DNA of 64,000 bases from Nelumbo lutea (taxonomy: Eukaryota > Streptophyta > Magnoliopsida > Proteales > Nelumbonaceae): NCBI GenBank assembly GCA_022828595.1, contig JAKGHH010000006.1:12458499-12522498 (forward strand), read 5' to 3'. Made by a program: the position numbers and the translations under genes. Position 1 is the first letter of the stretch; each line of letters opens with the position of its first letter. The notes beneath the pieces are model-generated. The model did no database searches and was not told the origin of the DNA. It was given only the letters and a program-made list of their open reading frames with translations. This document shows positions 60,110 to 64,000 of this stretch, in pieces.

Positions 60110-61560
60110 ACTTTTTAAACGAGACGGGTGAATAATATTGAGAGATTGAAGGATGGAGAAGGAAGATGGGTTGAAGAGAAGGAGGAGCTAGATCATCTAA
60201 TAGTGTGGCATTTCCAAAATTTATTTAGTAAGTCAAGCACTCAAGACCAAACCATTGATTTAAGACACCTCACTTTACTAGAATCTTAGACAACCAAAAT
60301 GAAGCGCTCTTTAGGCCCATATTAGATGAGGAAGTTCATATGGCTCTTTTCTAAATGGGTGCCTACAAAGCCCTTGGCCCAGATGGCATCTAGGTGAGAG
60401 TATACCAACACTTCTAGAGTGACATCAATGCTGATATCACCTCCCTGATCTAGTAAATCTACAACTCTGAGGTAATCCCATCCGACCTAAATCATAAATT
60501 CATTTGCCTTGTCCCTAAAGTTAAAAATCCTTGCAAAATAACTGACTATAGACCAACATCTCTCTATAATGTAATATATTAAATCTTCTCCAAGGTATTG
60601 ACAAATCGCATGAAGCCCCTTATTCAAGGGCTTATTGATCCAAAGCAAAATGCCTTCATCCTCAATAGAATGATCTCAGAAAGCATCTTCATGGCTCATG
60701 AACTGTTTCATCACCAATAGAATCAAAGAAAGGGAAGACTAATGGAAATGAGAATCAAACTGAATCCCAAACAAGCTTATGATCATGTTAGTTGGGATTT
60801 CCTGAATGCAATCATGGCGAGAATGGGATTTGACAATAGGTGGATAAAGTAAATTGCCAAATGCACCCAGTTAGTTTCTTACAGCATCTCGATCAATGAG
60901 ACCCCAACGGGCAGAATCCAACCTACTAGAGGTATCCGCTAGTTAGACCCACTTTCCCCATATATGCTCCTAATCATGCAAAGTTTTTCTTCCTACTACA
61001 AACAAGTTAATGAGAATAGAGACTTTTGGGGGGTGAAGATAGCCAGATCAGCACCTTGTAATCTCACCTACTTTTTGTAGACAACTGTATGGTCTTTTCA
61101 AAAGTAGATACTGGAAATTGCATAGGTGTCCATATTCTTCTTCAGAGTTTCTGTGAGCTATCAAGTCAGAAAATTAACTTTCACAAATCAAGTATCTTTT
61201 TTAGCTCTAACACCCCTCCTAGAATCCGAAGATAGATTTCTATGTTGCTCCATATACCAATTGCGGGCACAAGGAAATATTTAGGCCTTCCAACAGGGAT
61301 GGATAGAAATAAAAGAACCCTCTTCCTAGAGATGTGTGAAAAGGTTGAGAAGAAGACTGCTGAATGGAAGAGGAGGCTCCTTTCTCAGGCGGGGAAAGAG
61401 GTGCTCCTAAAAGCCGTGGAAGAATGGATCTGTAAAATGATAAATCAAAGGGTGGTGAGTTTCTTTTGGGGACAAAAACAACATGAACGAAGAATTCATT
61501 CACTAAGCGGGTGAAAATTGTATAACTCGAAAAGTGGAGGAATGGATTACAAGCATATTT
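60110..61560 (+). pseudogene. L1 ORF2 reverse transcriptase relic
   Basis: The RT copies L1 RNA at the nicked target. Three-frame reading shows IERLKDGEGRWVEEKEEL (about 60140), ALGPDG (about 60375), CLVPKVKNPCKITDYRP (about 60510), AYDHVSWDFL (about 60777) and RGIR-LDPLSPYMLL (about 60933). The catalytic FADD box is altered to FVDN at 61074-61085, losing the second Asp. YLGLPTGMDRNKRTLF (about 61275) and LLSQAGKEVLLKAVE (about 61380) follow. Many stops and frameshifts occur, including TAG after PDGI. The linker-to-RT order is right and the upstream endonuclease is missing. Clearly dead. Confidence 0.88.
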
Positions 61561-62079
61561 AGGTGTTTAATTGGGCTCTTTTTGCCAGATGGCTTGGAGA
61601 CTTATCAAAAACCTAGATTCCTTATGGAGTAAACTGATCAAGGGGAGATACTTCCCTTATTCTACTTTTCGGAAGGCTACAATAGGTCATAAAGCATCAT
61701 GGACCTGGTGAAGCCTACTGTAGGGGAGAGATGTTCTTAAAAAAGGATATATATGGCGTATAGGGAATGGGAGTTTAGTGATAACATGGGAGGACAAGTG
61801 GATCTCAAATCAAGGCAATTGCTAGACTTATGACCAAAATAGGGAGAATTGCCCTCTTTAACGAGTACAGGACTTGCTAACCCAACATTTTAGAAGGTGG
61901 AATATGGAGACTGTTCGCCAATGCTTCCATCCCCAAGAAGCCAATGCCATCCAAAGCATCCCTATCAGTTGGGGAACCAAGAGGATACCGTAATCTAGAA
62001 TTTTCACAATTTAGGAGAATGCACAATGAAAAGGGCTTATTATGTTGCAAAAGAAATGATAGAAGAGAAATCTTAGACT

Positions 62080-62340
62080 GTGAGCTACATGCCCCCTCGA
62101 TCCAAATCATACTGGAAAGGTATATGGAGTCTTAACGTCTTGCTGAAAATAAAAAATTATCTCTGGAGAGTGAATCATGGGGCCCTACTGATAAGATCAG
62201 AGTTGAAGAAAAGGAAGATTATTTTGGAGGATTTATGTCCTTGTTGTAAAAGAAGTGAGGAAACCATAGGCCACCTTTTCATTCACTATGACTTTAGTAG
62301 GGCAGTGTGGTTTGGTTCTACACTTAGCACAAAGGCAAGC
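62080..62340 (+). pseudogene. L1 ORF2 zinc-binding (zf-RVT) region
   Basis: WSLNVLLKIKNYLWRVNHGAL is followed by LCPCCKRSEETIGHLFIHYDFSRAVW, matching the C-x2-C...H-x3-4-H pattern of the zinc-binding region found after RT in plant L1 elements. The frame is open for 125 codons (62080-62457), but its upstream part is in another frame. Confidence 0.85.
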
Positions 62341-62563
62341 CAGGGGGAAACATTATTAGGTTGGTTATTGCAGTGGACTAAAATAGAAGAGGATGAATCT
62401 AAAAAAGCAAACTCAATGATTGATGGCAACAATTTTTTGGAACATCTGGACAATTAGGAACATATTCATATTCTCTAATGAAAATTAATCGCCAGGCCAA
62501 ATACTTTGCAAGATTAGGAAGGAGTTCTATTGGTGGGATCAAATCTCACAATCTCAACCAACC

Positions 62564-62974
62564 ATGCAAACAAGTCATAGAACTCCTCAAAGGTGGAATC
62601 CCCCTCCCCTCGATTGGTATAAGTTGAATACCGATGCATCCTTCATAGCCTCTTCTCTAAAAGCTAGGCTAGGAGCAGTCCTAAGATCATCTATAGGTGC
62701 TATAGTAAGATTCCATGGAACCCAATCTTGGTGTTTTTCAGCTCATGCTGTAGAGATCATTGCAGTGAGAATGGGCCTCCAACTAGCTACTCAAATGGGA
62801 ATCCAAAAGCTTGTCGTAGAAGTGGATGCAGTAAATGTGATTCATAGGATCCTTCAAGCAAAGTTCTACCCAATGTCTCTATTTGGCCACATCATCAAGG
62901 ATATCACCTCCCTTGCCCAAAATTTTGGAGAGATCAGTTTCCACCACTGTGCTCGATCAGCTAATAATCTCTAG
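62564..62974 (+). pseudogene. L1 C-terminal RNase H
   Basis: Plant L1 elements often carry an RNase H after the zinc-binding region. This 136-codon open frame shows WYKLNTDASF (first catalytic Asp), HAVEIIAVRMGLQLA (Glu), LVVEVDAVNVIH (Asp) and FHHCARSANNL (the His-Arg-Asn block before the end). It stops at TAG (62972-62974) where the family usually continues with an Ala-rich tail. It is the best preserved part of the LINE, but is separated from the zinc region by stops. Confidence 0.87.
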
Positions 62975-63089
62975 GCTTTCCTATGCATTGGAACAATTTC
63001 AATTTCTCTATTATCTTTCAGCATGATCTTGTGGTAACGAATCAAGTTTGATTATCTATTAAAAAAAGTGTTTTTTCATAAAAAAAATG

Positions 63090-63116
63090 CTGCCCACCTT
63101 ACACCTATATTAATTA
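63090..63116 (+). mobile_element. MITE-like element, right end and second LINE duplication
   Basis: CTGCCCACCTTAC (63090-63102) is the second copy of the L1 duplication. It continues ACC then TATATTAATTA, so 63093-63116 is a perfect 24-bp inverted match to 57536-57559. Confidence 0.8.
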
Positions 63117-63140
63117 TGAGAAAACATATATAGTGTAATA

Positions 63141-63215
63141 GAGCCATTGGATTAGTGGTAAGATCTCTATGTGGTTGTAGTGGAGACATGGGATCGAATC
63201 CTCCCTTTCATTCGA
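63141..63215 (+). mobile_element. tRNA-derived SINE head (candidate)
   Basis: A box-like TGGATTAGTGGTA (63149-63161) and B box-like GGATCGAATCC (63191-63201) are spaced as in a pol III promoter. There is no full cloverleaf and no CCA-type end; a non-tRNA tail follows (to about 63290). More likely a SINE or tRNA-like fragment than a tRNA gene. Confidence 0.5.
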
Positions 63216-63538
63216 TACACAAACCAACCACCAATAAAATTATGTACCGAGTCTGTGGGTGTTCATGAATATCTTTGTTTTTATTAGTTTTTAAAATTGC
63301 CACATCAGCAAAAAGCAAGAACATGTTATGTACCGCATTTTCTGTTTTAAAAAAGAAATTGAATTTATTTCAAAAATAAAAATAATACATGTTTTTGAAA
63401 CCATAAAAGTGATGGTTTATAAATTAAGAGGGTTTTATGAATTAAGAGGGTGTTCCACAAGATAATTGATTTTGTTTTTGAAAACAAAAGAGAAAATTCC
63501 TGATTAATACTCTGTACTTTGAGCTCAGTGTCACTTTG
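63216..63538. other. Unassigned AT-rich sequence
   Basis: Probably includes the SINE tail on the left and the outer end of the foldback element on the right (from about 63505). No gene seen. Confidence 0.4.
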
Positions 63539-64000
63539 GTCCCCAAACTTTAAAATGCAATAATTCAGTACCCGAACTTTCAAAACGTACCAATTTAGTA
63601 CCTGCTGTTAACCAACCTGTTAATCAATTGTTAAGTATTTGAAAAGACACAAATACCCTTTGAGCGTCATTTAATTTTCTTTATCAACCATCCAAACATT
63701 GATAAAAAAATGAACAGTGCCAAATCCTTACCTCTTCTATTCAAGAAAGTTAGGATTACCGGAATGCCCAGTGAGACGTGACCCTAACTTTCTTGAATAG
63801 AAGAGGCAAGGATTTGAGATTGTTCATTTCTTATCAATGTTTGGATGGTTGATAAAGAAAATTAGAAGACACTCGAAGGGCATTTGTGTCTTTTCAAATA
63901 CCACTTAACAACTGATTAACTAGCTGGTTAACAGTAGGTACTAAATTGACTTGATTTGAAAGTTTGGGTACTGAATTGTCATGTTTTCAAGTTTGGGGAC
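63539..64000. mobile_element. Large foldback (palindromic) element, cut by window edge
   Basis: The left arm starts GTCCCCAAACTTTAAAATG and the right arm ends AAGTTTGGGGAC at the last base. The arms pair over about 210-230 bp with few mismatches; shared words include CAGTACCC, TATTTGAAAAGACACAAAT and CCATCCAAACATTGATAA. A ~30-bp non-pairing centre lies around 63755-63783. The element continues beyond the right edge, since the left arm seems to start before 63539 (TGTCACTTTG). It resembles MITE/foldback transposons; no coding sequence. Confidence 0.8.

Larger units (their letters stand above)
57786..63089 (+). mobile_element. Chimeric L1-type LINE insertion (5.3 kb)
   Basis: Bounded by the 13-bp duplication above and ending in a short A-rich tail (63079-63088). 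From about 60110 to 62972 it encodes a decayed plant L1 ORF2: linker, RT, zinc-binding C-terminal region and RNase H. No endonuclease was found upstream of the RT. Instead 57786-60100 holds unrelated sequence that includes an LTR-like promoter region. Either another element is nested in the L1 5' half, or the insertion was chimeric at its 5' end. Confidence 0.75.

Noticed and set aside
63141..63215. Functional tRNA gene
   Set aside because: Box-like motifs only. The acceptor and anticodon arms do not pair convincingly.

Overview
The window is nuclear DNA from a flowering plant and consists almost entirely of repeats. The evidence is a long tandem satellite, LTR retrotransposons with plant-type primer sites, a Ty3/gypsy Tat-lineage relic, a plant L1 LINE carrying a C-terminal RNase H, a Helitron 3' end and MITE-like elements. 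I see no intact host gene, and almost all short open frames are by-products of repeats. The species cannot be named from this sequence.

Layout. (1) 1-12912 is a head-to-tail satellite with a 548-bp monomer, about 23.6 copies, with no net length change over 23 monomers. (2) 12913-22035 is an LTR element with an Athila-type primer site and no coding capacity (LARD-like). It has the odd order LTR> internal> truncated LTR> <internal <LTR, so both outer ends are the same (U3) LTR end. (3) 22036-38390 is the same satellite in reverse orientation, with four longer monomers in which about 1.08 kb replaces about 0.32 kb. (4) 38391-45438 is a second LARD with two LTRs. (5) 45439-51945 is a reverse-strand Tat-type gag-pol element, cut inside integrase on its left and keeping its 854-bp 5' LTR on its right. 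(6) 51946-57535 is AT-rich DNA with small repeats, a candidate 1.46-kb TIR element and a Helitron 3' terminus. (7) 57536-63116 is a MITE-like element split by an L1-type insertion bounded by a 13-bp target duplication. (8) 63117-64000 holds a tRNA-like SINE head and a large palindrome that runs off the window.

How the parts relate. The first LARD is preceded by GAGAA. The second LARD is preceded by TTCTC, the reverse complement, at the same phase of the monomer. Flipping 22036-38390 would give the first LARD a perfect 5-bp target duplication and would restore one satellite orientation. The block next to the second LARD is also a mirror copy of + array positions 10168-12312, with a constant coordinate sum of 48558. 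The simplest reading is that LARDs inserted into a single-orientation array and their inverted copies later recombined and flipped 16.4 kb of satellite. The junction inside the first LARD carries a short templated filler, as expected of polymerase template switching, so the palindrome may have formed during reverse transcription.

Limits. Everything was read by eye. Percent identities, copy numbers elsewhere in the genome and family names need database comparison.
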